From the NCBI GenBank assembly GCA_025457865.1, contig JALOTP010000020.1:1-64000 (forward strand): a stretch of 64,000 nucleotides of DNA. The letters are read 5' to 3'. A program made the translations under genes and the position numbers. Under the pieces are notes generated by a model. The model saw nothing but the letters and a program-made list of their open reading frames with translations. It made no database searches and had not been told where the DNA came from. Below, piece by piece: positions 16,156-26,140 of the stretch (position 1 is its first letter; every line of letters begins with the position of its first letter). The stretch is from Thermoplasmatota archaeon (lineage in GTDB: Archaea > Thermoplasmatota > Penumbrarchaeia > Penumbrarchaeales > Penumbrarchaeaceae).

Positions 16156-18456
16156 TCAGTTACCATGCTGGTCCAGTATCCCTCTTATCTCCTCATAAAC
16201 GTTATGGGGGACATCTCCGTACTCGAATCTCTGCTTGGCTTTCATTTTCAATGCCGATATCTCGGACCGGCCCCTTATGCCACGCTCTTCAACGGCTTCC
16301 TTGAGCTCATCAAGGTTCTCGGATCTGAAAGGATGTCCATTCTCTATGGGATGGTCCTCCTTCAAGATACCTCTTCTGATCCCGTCGCTGGGGTCGAAAG
16401 GCGTTGGTTCCTCAAGACTTGCAAGGATATCAGACCCCGGCTCCGGTGGTGCTGGGGCTACCATGGGCCTTCCATTTCCTGGAAGTGCGATATTTTGGTC
16501 CGGTACCTCCAAGTAGATAGTAGGCTGGTCGGCCTCCTCGCCCTGCTTCCGAGAGGACCTTCTGAGGAAGAAGACCGCAACAGATAAAAAGAGCAGTATC
16601 AGAACGATCAGCAGGGAGAACATTACGAGCCCAACCGCTTTCCTGGTGTTCTCGGGTACGACAAATCCGTCAGTGGACCTCACGACAATGACGCAGGTCA
16701 ACTCGGAATACGCACCTTGCTGGTCCGTCACACGTAGGGTAAGATCGTAGGTCCCTGCCGGCAGGGTGAACCTGAGGGACGGCCCGTAGCCAACGATACC
16801 GATCCCATCTATGTACCAGGTATAGTTGAGCAGGGTATCATTCTCATCCGGGTCGCTACCGCTGCCGCGGATGGATATCTCCATGCCTTCGTAGAGATCA
16901 CCTTCCATGAACACCATTCTTGGTTTATCTGGTGGTCTGTTGTTGGATGCTGGTGGTTCGGGGGATGTGTCGTTACCCTCCCCATTGGTATCGTCATCAT
17001 GACCTGCAGTCCCGTTGGAGGGGGGTGGGGTCGTCCCATTGGTCACCGGTCCGTCATCTGTCCCGTTGTCCGGTGGAACCGTCGAATTGTCATCCGGCGG
17101 ATTTGGAGGGTCGGTGGAATTGTCATCATGTGAAGTTGGGGGATCTGTCGAATTATCTGAACCTGGAGGATCGGTGGAGCGATTAATTCCAATCCGTCTC
17201 ATGGTAAGTGTATTATGGGCATCGACATAGATCAGGAACTTCCCTTCAGAACAAAAGCTCGGATAGAACGCAGTTTCGTTCTTGAAACGGGCGATAGGTA
17301 CGAAGCTCTCACCATTGTTCCTGGACCCTAACAATTCTACTCCAGAGTCCGTCTCATAGACGACCAGAAGCTCTCCCATTTCCGAACTGCCCATAATCCC
17401 GATTGCATTGGTTCGTGGGTCCATGGACCTCAGGTCGTTGAGGGTGTTCTTCCCGATCTTCATGAACGGAACCCATGTGGAACCGTCTGTGCTCCATGAG
17501 TGGTAGAGGTCATAGCCCTCAAGTTCTGAAACCACCAGATGGAGCCTACCCTTCCATTCGGTCATAGAGATCCTTTCGAATGAATCGCTATTGCTCATAA
17601 GCGGGATTGCCTTGGACCAGTTCAGACCATCCGACGACATCGTAGCATAAAGAGCATCACCAGGAAAGTAATGATAGACGTAATGTATCCTCTCCTTTCC
17701 GGATATGTTTGATGATACTGCAGAAAAATATGTGGTATATGTACCGGTTTGAAGGTTCATGGTTCCGCTCCATCTCCCTTCACCGTACCTTTTGTACATC
17801 GTGTCCATATAGTGGCTACGGGTCCAGAACACATATACGTCTCCCTTGAACTCCAGCAATTGGTAGCTTGCCATGAACCCTTTGTATAGATCGTCCATCC
17901 TTTGTGGAACGTATTTGCTGATGTTAGCCCAGTCCCGGACCGGAAGGACATAGCAGTTCAATGACCGGGTCATGAAATCGTCACTGTCCATGCCCCAGGA
18001 GCGTCTAACCCAAACCAGGTAGAAAATGTGCCCATCATGGATCATGATCTCGATCCTCATGGTCGCAATACCCTCCTCGCTCGTCACACTCACTGGTTGG
18101 TCCCAGGTCTTGCCTTGGTCCTTCGAATGGTAGAGGTAGGATGTGAAGTCGCCTGGTGTTTCGTTCCTTACCACTCCAAAGAAGACCTCGTTCCCATGAC
18201 AGAAGACCGCCCTCTTCGAATCTGGCATCCCCAGGACCGGTGGCCAGACGTCATGGACCGTCAGATAGGTCGGGAAATCGTCCGAGTTCAATTCCGTGAA
18301 TTCTCCCTCTTCCTCACCGATCGCTGGCCCGGTGAGCAACTGGAGAATAAGGACCGACATGATCATGAGCGATGCCATCGTTATTCCCTTTCCGACCATC
18401 TCACCATCTCCAAGAAGGGGTTTCCTCCCTCCCGACCCCTTCATACAGGACATCAT
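16156..18456 (-). CDS. Anchored surface protein: sialidase-like propeller, NSTDPP linker, PKD, TM, cytosolic helix
   Basis: This is a 766-residue exported protein. An N-terminal signal segment (about 20-45) is followed by BNR/sialidase-like repeats (about 50-430; SKDQGKTWD and SRNNGESFV are typical Asp-box variants). An Asn/Ser/Thr/Asp/Pro linker with repeated NSTDPP units (about 435-505), rich in N-glycosylation sequons, precedes a PKD domain (about 520-605) and a transmembrane helix (about 615-645). The cytosolic tail ends in a short helical SHOCT-like segment (about 735-763). Glycan binding or hydrolysis is possible, but catalytic residues were not identified. It probably forms an operon with the downstream wHTH gene. 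Confidence 0.75.
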   Translation of the reverse strand: MMSCMKGSGGRKPLLGDGEMVGKGITMASLMIMSVLILQLLTGPAIGEEEGEFTELNSDDFPTYLTVHDVWPPVLGMPDSKRAVFCHGNEVFFGVVRNETPGDFTSYLYHSKDQGKTWDQPVSVTSEEGIATMRIEIMIHDGHIFYLVWVRRSWGMDSDDFMTRSLNCYVLPVRDWANISKYVPQRMDDLYKGFMASYQLLEFKGDVYVFWTRSHYMDTMYKRYGEGRWSGTMNLQTGTYTTYFSAVSSNISGKERIHYVYHYFPGDALYATMSSDGLNWSKAIPLMSNSDSFERISMTEWKGRLHLVVSELEGYDLYHSWSTDGSTWVPFMKIGKNTLNDLRSMDPRTNAIGIMGSSEMGELLVVYETDSGVELLGSRNNGESFVPIARFKNETAFYPSFCSEGKFLIYVDAHNTLTMRRIGINRSTDPPGSDNSTDPPTSHDDNSTDPPNPPDDNSTVPPDNGTDDGPVTNGTTPPPSNGTAGHDDDTNGEGNDTSPEPPASNNRPPDKPRMVFMEGDLYEGMEISIRGSGSDPDENDTLLNYTWYIDGIGIVGYGPSLRFTLPAGTYDLTLRVTDQQGAYSELTCVIVVRSTDGFVVPENTRKAVGLVMFSLLIVLILLFLSVAVFFLRRSSRKQGEEADQPTIYLEVPDQNIALPGNGRPMVAPAPPEPGSDILASLEEPTPFDPSDGIRRGILKEDHPIENGHPFRSENLDELKEAVEERGIRGRSEISALKMKAKQRFEYGDVPHNVYEEIRGILDQHGN

Positions 18457-18704
18457 CGCAAACCCTGCTCAAATATACTCTCGCATTTCCCAACGAGCAA
18501 CCTGGCTAGACGAACGTATTTAACCTTTATGTCGGTCGAATTCTGTTCTTCCTGTCATTACCCGTAAGTCGTCGGTCCATCCATCCTACAGGCCGGAGAG
18601 GCGGAGGCTCTTGTGTTGAAACCTTTATAGATAATGAGCCCATTTCAGCCTGTTAGATAGAGAATGGCGTTGATGACCTTGCTATTTGCCCGAGGCGATA
18701 TGGT

Positions 18705-20204
18705 ATGGCGAACGATGCCTACAGCAAGCTGATGGACCTCTATTCAGAATACTCGATCATGGGCCAGGTGGATATGGTCATAGGGTGGGACCAGAACACC
18801 TACATGCCACCCGGCGCTGCCGAGATGAGGGGGGTCCAATCTTCGATAATAGGTGCCATGAGGCACCGGGCCATAACTTCGAGGAAGGTCAAGGACCTGC
18901 TGAAGGAGGCTTCACGGGAGAAGGAGCTCACCGAGGTCCAGAGATCGTCCCTCAGATGGTTGAGAAGGGAGCATGAGAGGAAGAGCGCAGTCCCTGAGAA
19001 GCTCGTGATGGAGATGGCACGGCTCGAACCGGTCTCTATCCAGGCCTGGATCAAGGCCAGGAGGGAGAACGATTTCAGGCAGTTCCTGCCCATACTGGAG
19101 AAGGTCTTCGAACTGAGATCGAAGATGGCCGAGCACCTGGGCTTTGCGAAAACCCCGTACGATGCCCTGCTAGAGGACTTCGAACCTGGAATGGCCTCAG
19201 GGAGGGCCGACACCATCCTCAAAGGATTGAGGGCGCGTCTGGTACCCATGGTCAAGAGGATAGTCGAGGAAGGTGGGCCTGTCGATGATGGGCCCATCAG
19301 AAAGGGCTACTCCGAGAAAAAACAGTACGAGTTCGGCAAACAGGTGCTCCTCGATATGGGCTTCGATTTCAACAGGGGCAGGATGGACACTTCGGCCCAC
19401 CCCTTCACATCCGGGACGTACGATGATGTCAGGTTGACAACAAGGTTCGATAGAAAGGACCTGAGGCCGGCCCTTTTCGCCTTCATTCACGAAGGTGGGC
19501 ACGCTCTCTACGAGCAGGGCCTTGCCAAGGAATTCTACGGTACACCTCTGGGAGAGGCCGTTTCCTACGGGGTGCACGAATCGCAGTCCAGGCTCTGGGA
19601 GAACCAGGTCGGACGCTCGCTCCCGTTCTGGAAGCATTACGCTCCCTTCCTGAGAAGGACCTACCCCAATATGAAGAGCGTGAGGCTGGAACACCTCTAC
19701 AGGGCGTTCAATATGGTCCGCCCATCCCTAATACGAGTGGAGGCGGACGAGCTGACATATAACCTCCACATCATGGTCAGGTTCGAGATTGAGAAGGGGG
19801 CAATGGAGGGCAAGGTCGACCTCAAGGACCTGCCCGAGGTATGGGACGATTGCTACGAGAGATATCTTGGGATAACCCCTCCTTCCGTCTCGCAGGGATG
19901 CCTTCAGGACATCCATTGGTCAATGGGGCTCATCGGTTACTTCCCGACCTATTCATTGGGCAATCTTTACGCTGCCCAGCTCATGGAAGCGGCACGGAGG
20001 GACCTGAGGGACCTGGACGGGTCCATAGAGAAGGGCAGGTTCGGGACCTTATTGTCGTGGTTGAGGGGGAACGTCCACTCCAAAGGGAGGCTCTACATGG
20101 CCGAGGACCTCATGAAAAGGGTTACCGGGAAGCCCCTCGGGGAAGAGGCCTTCATTTCCTACATGAGGACGAAGTTCTCCGATGTCTATGGCCTCGCCCT
20201 TTAG
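18705..20204 (+). CDS. Carboxypeptidase Taq (M32 metallopeptidase)
   Basis: This 499-residue enzyme releases C-terminal residues from peptides with a metal ion. The zinc motif HEGGH is at 262-266, the second family motif HESQSRLWEN at 291-300 supplies the Glu ligand (E292), and the conserved HPF is at 232-234. Length and helical content fit M32. No signal peptide is present, so it is a cytosolic peptide-recycling enzyme. A TATA-like TTTATAGATAA near 18624-18634 precedes it. It is monocistronic, with a lipoprotein gene downstream. Confidence 0.93.
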   Translation: MANDAYSKLMDLYSEYSIMGQVDMVIGWDQNTYMPPGAAEMRGVQSSIIGAMRHRAITSRKVKDLLKEASREKELTEVQRSSLRWLRREHERKSAVPEKLVMEMARLEPVSIQAWIKARRENDFRQFLPILEKVFELRSKMAEHLGFAKTPYDALLEDFEPGMASGRADTILKGLRARLVPMVKRIVEEGGPVDDGPIRKGYSEKKQYEFGKQVLLDMGFDFNRGRMDTSAHPFTSGTYDDVRLTTRFDRKDLRPALFAFIHEGGHALYEQGLAKEFYGTPLGEAVSYGVHESQSRLWENQVGRSLPFWKHYAPFLRRTYPNMKSVRLEHLYRAFNMVRPSLIRVEADELTYNLHIMVRFEIEKGAMEGKVDLKDLPEVWDDCYERYLGITPPSVSQGCLQDIHWSMGLIGYFPTYSLGNLYAAQLMEAARRDLRDLDGSIEKGRFGTLLSWLRGNVHSKGRLYMAEDLMKRVTGKPLGEEAFISYMRTKFSDVYGLAL

Positions 20205-20284
20205 GATACCAGCCCCATCTATCGGCTGTTCGTTCAGCAAGCCTTATCTATTTCCAATATCGATACTGCCATAGAGCTGGAACT

Positions 20285-20815
20285 ATGAAGACACACGTTC
20301 TCATTGCCGCTGCGCTCCTCGCCGCCGTCCTGCTTTCGGGCTGCCTCGGAGGGGACGACAAGAAAGAAGATAAGCCCCCGGAAGTGATGGGCGGCAGCCA
20401 GCAGGTATCCGGGTCCGGTTCAGGCCTGGCCCAGGCAACCGCTGAGGTCATAACCTCGACCCTGGACGTGAACATAGACCAGACCGATATCATCTCCATA
20501 ACCATCAATGTCACGGTCGAGGACGGAGATGCCGACACGAACCCCGACACTGTTCAGGATGCATCCTTCAGCTCGGAGGGGAACATGAGCGCTACAGGAA
20601 GGGGAGGAACGACACCTTCATCGTTCCAATTGAAGATCGAGTGGGACGGGACCAACTATCTCCCCTCGAGCTGGACCTTCACTATCTCCGTTAGCTGCGT
20701 AGCGAGCGACGATCAGTGGCCCGGACCCCTGATCTGGAGTGGTGTCGCTGACAGGGGTTTCTCTTACAACCTGGACATCACCTACGAATACCATTCTACC
20801 GGTTCGGAGCTGTGA
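20285..20815 (+). CDS. Secreted lipoprotein of unknown function
   Basis: This 176-residue protein begins with a lipoprotein signal; the lipobox LLSGC places the lipidated Cys at residue 20. A Gly/Ser-rich spacer (about 34-50) leads to a beta-rich domain of about 120 residues with no recognised family. The ATG at 20285 is chosen because the longer frame upstream lies antisense to the M32 gene and lacks coding character. It converges on the subtilase gene, with 16 nt between the stops. Confidence 0.72.
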   Translation: MKTHVLIAAALLAAVLLSGCLGGDDKKEDKPPEVMGGSQQVSGSGSGLAQATAEVITSTLDVNIDQTDIISITINVTVEDGDADTNPDTVQDASFSSEGNMSATGRGGTTPSSFQLKIEWDGTNYLPSSWTFTISVSCVASDDQWPGPLIWSGVADRGFSYNLDITYEYHSTGSEL

Positions 20816-20831
20816 TGATAGGGACCCGGCG

Positions 20832-23800
20832 CTATTCCCAATCCCCCCAGTCCTCCGCCTCATCATCATCGACCTCATCATCGTCCAGTTCTTCCTCGTC
20901 CTCCCACTCCTCATCAACTATCTCCTTATCCCTCTTTTTGAGGATAAGGACGGTGACTATGATGATCACGAGCCCGATAAGAACGGCGGCTGCGATCATG
21001 GCTAATAAAGCAAGGGAGATGGTACGCTCGTCCTCTCCGTCGTCCGTGACCGGCCTCTCGCCTACATAGACCCTCATCTGGGCCGTCGCATTGTTCAGGG
21101 TATCATCGCTTGCGAACAGTCTGACGGAGTGATTGCCTGCCCTTTCGAACCGGAACGAGGCCTCGACACCTTCGGTGCTTGAGATCAGCTCAGGGGCCGG
21201 ACCATCGGTGAACCACAGCTCCCATCTGGCCCCAGATGTCGCTATGGAGGCATTACCATTATCATCGATGTCGAATGTGAACTTCCCGCTCTCGCCCTTG
21301 TAGAACCTATCCTCGCCCCTTATCAACAGGACCGGGGGGGTCCTGTCATTTACCGTGATGTTGAGGAGGGCCGTTCCCACATTGCCCCCAGCATCTACCA
21401 CCTCGAGCGTGATACTGTACCTTCCCGGGTCTTGGAACATGACGCTCGGGGCCTCCCGCTCTGTGGTGTAGTTCCAGTTCAAGGGACCGCTGAAGGTCCA
21501 TTGATGCCTGGCCCTGCTCTTGACGAAGAGCGTCGGGTCGTTGTCAGCTGAGCCGAAGGAGGTATACCTGACGTTGATATCCTCATCCACGAAAGCAGGA
21601 CCATCTATGACCACGGCAGGAGCAATAGTATCCTTGACAAGGAAACGTTGGTTTATGGTGTCCGAGTTCCCTGCGAGGTCATACACCGTAAGAGAGATCG
21701 TATGGTTCCCCAGGAACTCCAGGGCTGCACCGAAAGATGGGCCGTTCCCCTGGACCTCCTTACCGAACGGGTCCCTCAGCTTCCACTGATGGCCCCCTAT
21801 CATCGCCATCTCAGGGTCCATCCCGCTGTCCGTTGAACCCGATGTGAGGTTCAGACCCGTAGCAGATATCTCCACCTCCGGCAGGAGCCCGAGGATGACG
21901 GCCTCGGGGCCCATGGTGTCAAGCGTTATGAGGTAGGAAAGGACCGTGGGTCCGGCACCGTTCCTGTCGAAAGCATTGAACGAAAGTGTGTTCAAACCCT
22001 CTGAGAGCTCGAACCTAAGGTCGAATATGCCCGTCGAGGTGGCATTGATGCGGGATAGAGGGAGTCCGTTCAATGTGACCTCTATGACCGCTCTGGGCTC
22101 TGTGTATCCTGCAAGGACCTGCTCCCGCACCCGTGTGACCCTGGATGGCTCGGGGTCTATCTCTAGCAAGGAGGGCCCAGTGTTATCGATGGAGAACCCG
22201 GCAGTTAAGGTCCAGGGGGATATGTTGGGGACCTCGTCCTGGCCCCTGTAACGAACAATTATGTTCGTCATATCTCCCGGTCCTCCCGCCTGGGACCTTG
22301 TATCCCATAGGACCTGGCTCGAGGGTCCTGTATGTATACGTATGAAACCGTTGCCGTCATCGGGGGCCCCGTTCCCATCGGTATCGTTGTAGTATTCGAC
22401 CTCCAGTAGCGAGAGGTCCCCTTCGGTGCCGAACTCGAGGAGAGCCGTTCCGGTGAGAGTCCTTGGCGGTGTCAGAAGTTCCACCTGTGGATAGAGGCTG
22501 TCCCCGGGGACGCACCAGGCGATGTTGGAGAGGGAAGAGACGTTCCCTTGGGAGTTCACGGCCACGACCCTGAAGCCATAGCTGGTCCCATCGGTCAACC
22601 CCTCGACAACGGTGGTGTTGCGGATATCCGTCGTGTTCTCTATACGGGCCCAACCTTCCGGGCTGGGACCCGGGAGGACCCCCGATAGATTGATGAAAAC
22701 GGAATAATGGGAGAGACCCGAGGACGATGAGCGGTTCCAGCTGAGGAACGCCCTGTTGCCGTCCGGTAGCGGTGATGCCCTGAGTGCGCGGACGGCCCTC
22801 GGGAGCGATGTGTTCACGTTGATGATGAACTGCTCGTACTCCCTGTCACCGAGATAGGGGTCAACGACCCTGACCCTGAGCATGGATGAGAACGACATGT
22901 TCATGTCTATATCGAGTGCGTCCCCATAGACGCCATCACCGACCCAACGGTCGTTATGGACCGGGTTCCCATCGTCCCATAGCGGCCTCCATCCGAACGG
23001 TGAACCGGGCAATAGATACGACGCGGCCGTTCCAGGCCTTCCCATCCCCGTGAACAGGATGGTCTCATATCTCGTGTATGTCAGATGGTGGTCCGGGGAC
23101 CTGATGATATCCACCCGAAGTGGGGTCTTGGCCGTGGCAGAGGCCGTGAACAGGATGAATGAAGGGGATAGATAGCTGGCGCCGAGGGTATCACCGTCCC
23201 TCACATGGATGCGCCCTGTGTCCGCGGTCGTGACGTTCGATGTGAGCAACGATCCTCTGAAAGAGCCGAAGAGGCCTTCCTCCGTCAGAAGGACGGACCT
23301 GCCTGCATGGTCCGATGAGGAATTGACCTGGATGAGAACGCTCCCCATCCCAAGGAGGTCCCTTGATGTCAGGCTGACCCAGACCTGCTCCCCATCAGTA
23401 GAATAATATTCCTTGGAGAACCCCACCGACTCGGTGACGAACGGTCCCATGTCCCCGGAACCGACAAGGGCGAAATGCTGCTTGCCGCCCATTGCAACGC
23501 TTGACCCGTTCACGGTCGCCTTCCACCATCCGACCTCGGGCAGTTCTATGGATATGCCCTCCACATTGTTGGTCGAGTCCTTCTGGTCGTTGTAAGGGGC
23601 AGAGAGGTCATTACCGTGGTAAATGACCCCGGTAGGGGATTCCAATATGAGGTCAAGGTCGTTGACGAGCTGTTTACCCGTGAAGACCTGGCTCGGATAG
23701 TCGCTCCAAGCAAGGGTGAGCCTCAGTTCACGGGAGGACATGACCCTGAAGACCCGGGAGGCCGAAGCCCCGGTCGCCAGCCCTAAAGGGTCGTCCATGT

Positions 23801-25547
23801 ATGTCACGTTCTTACCAGGGGGATGAATGGCCCCTTCGAGGTCCAACAGTCCCCATCCCTGGTCATTATCGGGCCTCCTATTGACCTCCTTGGTAGTAGG
23901 ATTTGCCGCCCCGTACTGACCCGGGGTCATATCGAAAGCACCATTGATCATGGTGGCCTTGATGAGCGCCCCGGTCGGAGCGGTATGCCCCCGCTCCACG
24001 ACGTAATGCTCCCTGACGAGCGCGGCTGCGCCGGCAGTTACCGGGGTGGACATGGAGGTCCCCCCCATGTACATGTAGGCCGGGTTCGAATGGAGCCCCC
24101 ACCCGGAGCTGGAGGTCTGCGATGAGCGCAGCGACAGGATGTTTGTCCCGGGGGCGACGATATCCGGCTTGAGCCTCCCATCGTCAAGAGGCCCTCTTGC
24201 CGAGAATGCAGCAAGGCCCCTTGAATTGTTGGACAACCTGTCGTTCCTTATGGGGTTCGTCGGATAACCAAAGGCCTGGTTCCAGGTCATCTGGAGCCCG
24301 CCGGAACCTCTCAGGTTCTCCGACGCTCCGACCGTAAGGCAGTTCTTCGCCGTAGCTGGCGGTGAGACCGAATTGGCATCTATCTTACCATCGGAGTTGG
24401 AATCCCACCCGTCATTGCCCGCTGCGAACAGTATGAGCATCTGGGGGTTGCTGAACATGAATTCGTCCACCTCGAAGCATTCGGTGATGTAATCACCGTA
24501 GAGACCTGACGAGCCCCAGCTGTTGGTATGGACCTTGGACCCGTTCGAGTATGCCTGCGAAAAGAGCATTCTCAGGTCCGAGGGTGTGATAAGGCTACCG
24601 CCGTCCGACATTATGCCCTGGAAGAAGACCGAAGCGTTGGGGGCCATCCCTTTGAAGGCGCCGCTCGACGACGCTCCGTTACCGGCGACGGACCCGGTCA
24701 CATGGGTCCCATGCCCGTTGGTGTCATCGGGGGACGTTCCGGCCCAGTTCGCTAACCTTACCCGGTTGTCAAGGTCGGCATGCATATCGCCGTTGGTCCC
24801 GTGATCGTCAACGCCCGTATCACAGCCGGAATCAGCTATACCAACGACCTGACCGGTCCCGTCAAGACCGTAGGTATCCCATATAGTATCCGCACCGATC
24901 ACGGAGGCCGCCACATCGTTCTTGAGCTCCATGGGCACCGTGGGCTCCAGCCAGCTTACCGCGTCCATACGGACCAATCCCTCAAGATCGATGACAGGGA
25001 GAGAGAGCTCGTACCTCACGGGGGAGACCTTTTCGACATCGGGCGAGCGGCGGGAGAGCTCGGGAAGCATATCTGGGTCATCATAGAATGTGAGGACCCT
25101 CAGCGAGGTATAGGGCGCACCACTGATAAGACCGGCCCCCATGTATGCATCAATTTCAGGTGAGAACTTGAGACCGGGCCAGAAATTGGAGGACCCTATG
25201 ACCCCTGGCAGCTTCCTTACCGTTCCCGGCCCAACGGTACGGGCGTCCACGACATAGGCATTGTCGGGGAAGTAACCCATCACCTTGAGACCCGCCCCTT
25301 CGAGCTCCCGTACCTGTTCGACGCCTGCGGGGCCTTCGAACTGGACTATGAGGGTGCTCCCGCCATCGGCCCCCATGGCGAACCTCTCCTCCAATTCCGT
25401 AATGGGAACGGGGCCCCTTATCGTCCAGATGGGGGGCAATATGGACCCGTCAGGCCCATCGGCGGCATCTGTCATCGGGTAGGTAAGACCCGTTAGGAAA
25501 AGTGTGATCAATAACAGGGTCGAGCTCAGAGATGATATGCCCTTCAA
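20832..25547 (-). CDS. Large membrane-anchored subtilisin-like serine protease (S8)
   Basis: This is a 1571-residue exported protease. A signal peptide (about 5-28) and a propeptide-like region precede the S8 domain (about 205-520), which has the catalytic triad D239 (VVGIADSG), H279 (NGHGTH) and S498 (GGTSMSTP), with N378 as oxyanion residue. Jelly-roll, fibronectin III (about 945-1030) and several Ig/PKD-like domains follow. A transmembrane helix near 1515-1540 leads into a cytosolic tail of about 30 mostly Asp/Glu residues. It probably degrades proteins at the cell surface. It is the last gene before the convergent lipoprotein gene. Confidence 0.93.
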   Translation of the reverse strand: MKGISSLSSTLLLITLFLTGLTYPMTDAADGPDGSILPPIWTIRGPVPITELEERFAMGADGGSTLIVQFEGPAGVEQVRELEGAGLKVMGYFPDNAYVVDARTVGPGTVRKLPGVIGSSNFWPGLKFSPEIDAYMGAGLISGAPYTSLRVLTFYDDPDMLPELSRRSPDVEKVSPVRYELSLPVIDLEGLVRMDAVSWLEPTVPMELKNDVAASVIGADTIWDTYGLDGTGQVVGIADSGCDTGVDDHGTNGDMHADLDNRVRLANWAGTSPDDTNGHGTHVTGSVAGNGASSSGAFKGMAPNASVFFQGIMSDGGSLITPSDLRMLFSQAYSNGSKVHTNSWGSSGLYGDYITECFEVDEFMFSNPQMLILFAAGNDGWDSNSDGKIDANSVSPPATAKNCLTVGASENLRGSGGLQMTWNQAFGYPTNPIRNDRLSNNSRGLAAFSARGPLDDGRLKPDIVAPGTNILSLRSSQTSSSGWGLHSNPAYMYMGGTSMSTPVTAGAAALVREHYVVERGHTAPTGALIKATMINGAFDMTPGQYGAANPTTKEVNRRPDNDQGWGLLDLEGAIHPPGKNVTYMDDPLGLATGASASRVFRVMSSRELRLTLAWSDYPSQVFTGKQLVNDLDLILESPTGVIYHGNDLSAPYNDQKDSTNNVEGISIELPEVGWWKATVNGSSVAMGGKQHFALVGSGDMGPFVTESVGFSKEYYSTDGEQVWVSLTSRDLLGMGSVLIQVNSSSDHAGRSVLLTEEGLFGSFRGSLLTSNVTTADTGRIHVRDGDTLGASYLSPSFILFTASATAKTPLRVDIIRSPDHHLTYTRYETILFTGMGRPGTAASYLLPGSPFGWRPLWDDGNPVHNDRWVGDGVYGDALDIDMNMSFSSMLRVRVVDPYLGDREYEQFIINVNTSLPRAVRALRASPLPDGNRAFLSWNRSSSSGLSHYSVFINLSGVLPGPSPEGWARIENTTDIRNTTVVEGLTDGTSYGFRVVAVNSQGNVSSLSNIAWCVPGDSLYPQVELLTPPRTLTGTALLEFGTEGDLSLLEVEYYNDTDGNGAPDDGNGFIRIHTGPSSQVLWDTRSQAGGPGDMTNIIVRYRGQDEVPNISPWTLTAGFSIDNTGPSLLEIDPEPSRVTRVREQVLAGYTEPRAVIEVTLNGLPLSRINATSTGIFDLRFELSEGLNTLSFNAFDRNGAGPTVLSYLITLDTMGPEAVILGLLPEVEISATGLNLTSGSTDSGMDPEMAMIGGHQWKLRDPFGKEVQGNGPSFGAALEFLGNHTISLTVYDLAGNSDTINQRFLVKDTIAPAVVIDGPAFVDEDINVRYTSFGSADNDPTLFVKSRARHQWTFSGPLNWNYTTEREAPSVMFQDPGRYSITLEVVDAGGNVGTALLNITVNDRTPPVLLIRGEDRFYKGESGKFTFDIDDNGNASIATSGARWELWFTDGPAPELISSTEGVEASFRFERAGNHSVRLFASDDTLNNATAQMRVYVGERPVTDDGEDERTISLALLAMIAAAVLIGLVIIIVTVLILKKRDKEIVDEEWEDEEELDDDEVDDDEAEDWGDWE

Positions 25548-25621
25548 GGTCCTTTCACCGCCAGGATGGTATGGAAATCCAGGTTAAGACCATATAGGCA
25601 TATTAAAGAATGTTCATTGAT

Positions 25622-25660
25622 TATATTAAAAAATTAAAATGGACCCCCCTAAGGGGGTCC
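25622..25660 (-). terminator. Hairpin plus T-rich terminator
   Basis: A perfect 8-bp GGACCCCC/GGGGGTCC stem with a 4-nt loop spans 25641-25660. On the minus strand it is followed by a T-rich run (25622-25640). It would end transcripts of the lipoprotein gene at 25677-26132 before the protease gene. Intrinsic-style hairpins this strong are uncommon in archaea. Confidence 0.65.
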
Positions 25661-25676
25661 GTGCAGCTAGCTTCGT

Positions 25677-26132
25677 TCAATAATCGGGCATGATATGCTC
25701 AACAGGCTCGTCGAGCGTCCCCCGGAACCGGATATAGCTCATCGTTGCGTTCAACGGGACCTCGAACAGGACCCAGATGGTCTTCTCCTCCAGAGGGTCC
25801 ACCCGGATGGTGTCAAGGCGCCTCCTGTCCATATTGGCCATGAACTCGCCCCTTTCCTCTGTCCGCTCGTTGTCGTCCACAGAGAACATCCTTGGACCTA
25901 CCGTGAGGTCCACGTTCTCGTTCAGGTTCTCCACGGATACCTTCACCCAGAGGAACGTGTTCCCATTGGTCGCGTTCACGCTCATGGGGGTAGGGGAGGT
26001 CCTGTTGGTCCCCACCTCAAGCACTCTGAAGTCCATCTCGGGGTCCAGCACCTGATCCAAGCACCCAGCCGTCAGGGCGCCGCCCAGGACCAGTACCCCC
26101 AATGCTATCAGTATCATCGTTCTCATTCCCAT
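25677..26132 (-). CDS. Small lipoprotein with DUF4352-like beta domain
   Basis: This 151-residue protein has a lipoprotein signal with lipobox LTAGC (Cys24). The rest is a beta-sandwich-like domain with FLWVKVSVENLNENVDL and IRVDPLEEKTIWVLFEVP, reminiscent of DUF4352/telobox-type extracellular Ig domains. Function is unknown. It follows the calcium-loop protein by 8 nt on the same strand, so the two are probably one operon, and its transcript ends at the hairpin just downstream. Confidence 0.72.
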   Translation of the reverse strand: MGMRTMILIALGVLVLGGALTAGCLDQVLDPEMDFRVLEVGTNRTSPTPMSVNATNGNTFLWVKVSVENLNENVDLTVGPRMFSVDDNERTEERGEFMANMDRRRLDTIRVDPLEEKTIWVLFEVPLNATMSYIRFRGTLDEPVEHIMPDY

Positions 26133-26140
26133 TCCCTCCT

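Noticed and set aside
17005-17180. Short repeats that could suggest a CRISPR or satellite
   Set aside because: They encode the NSTDPP linker of the BNR/PKD protein, vary in codon use, and have no spacer structure.
19841-20284. N-terminal extension of the lipoprotein frame
   Set aside because: It overlaps the M32 carboxypeptidase gene in another frame; the real lipoprotein signal starts at 20285.
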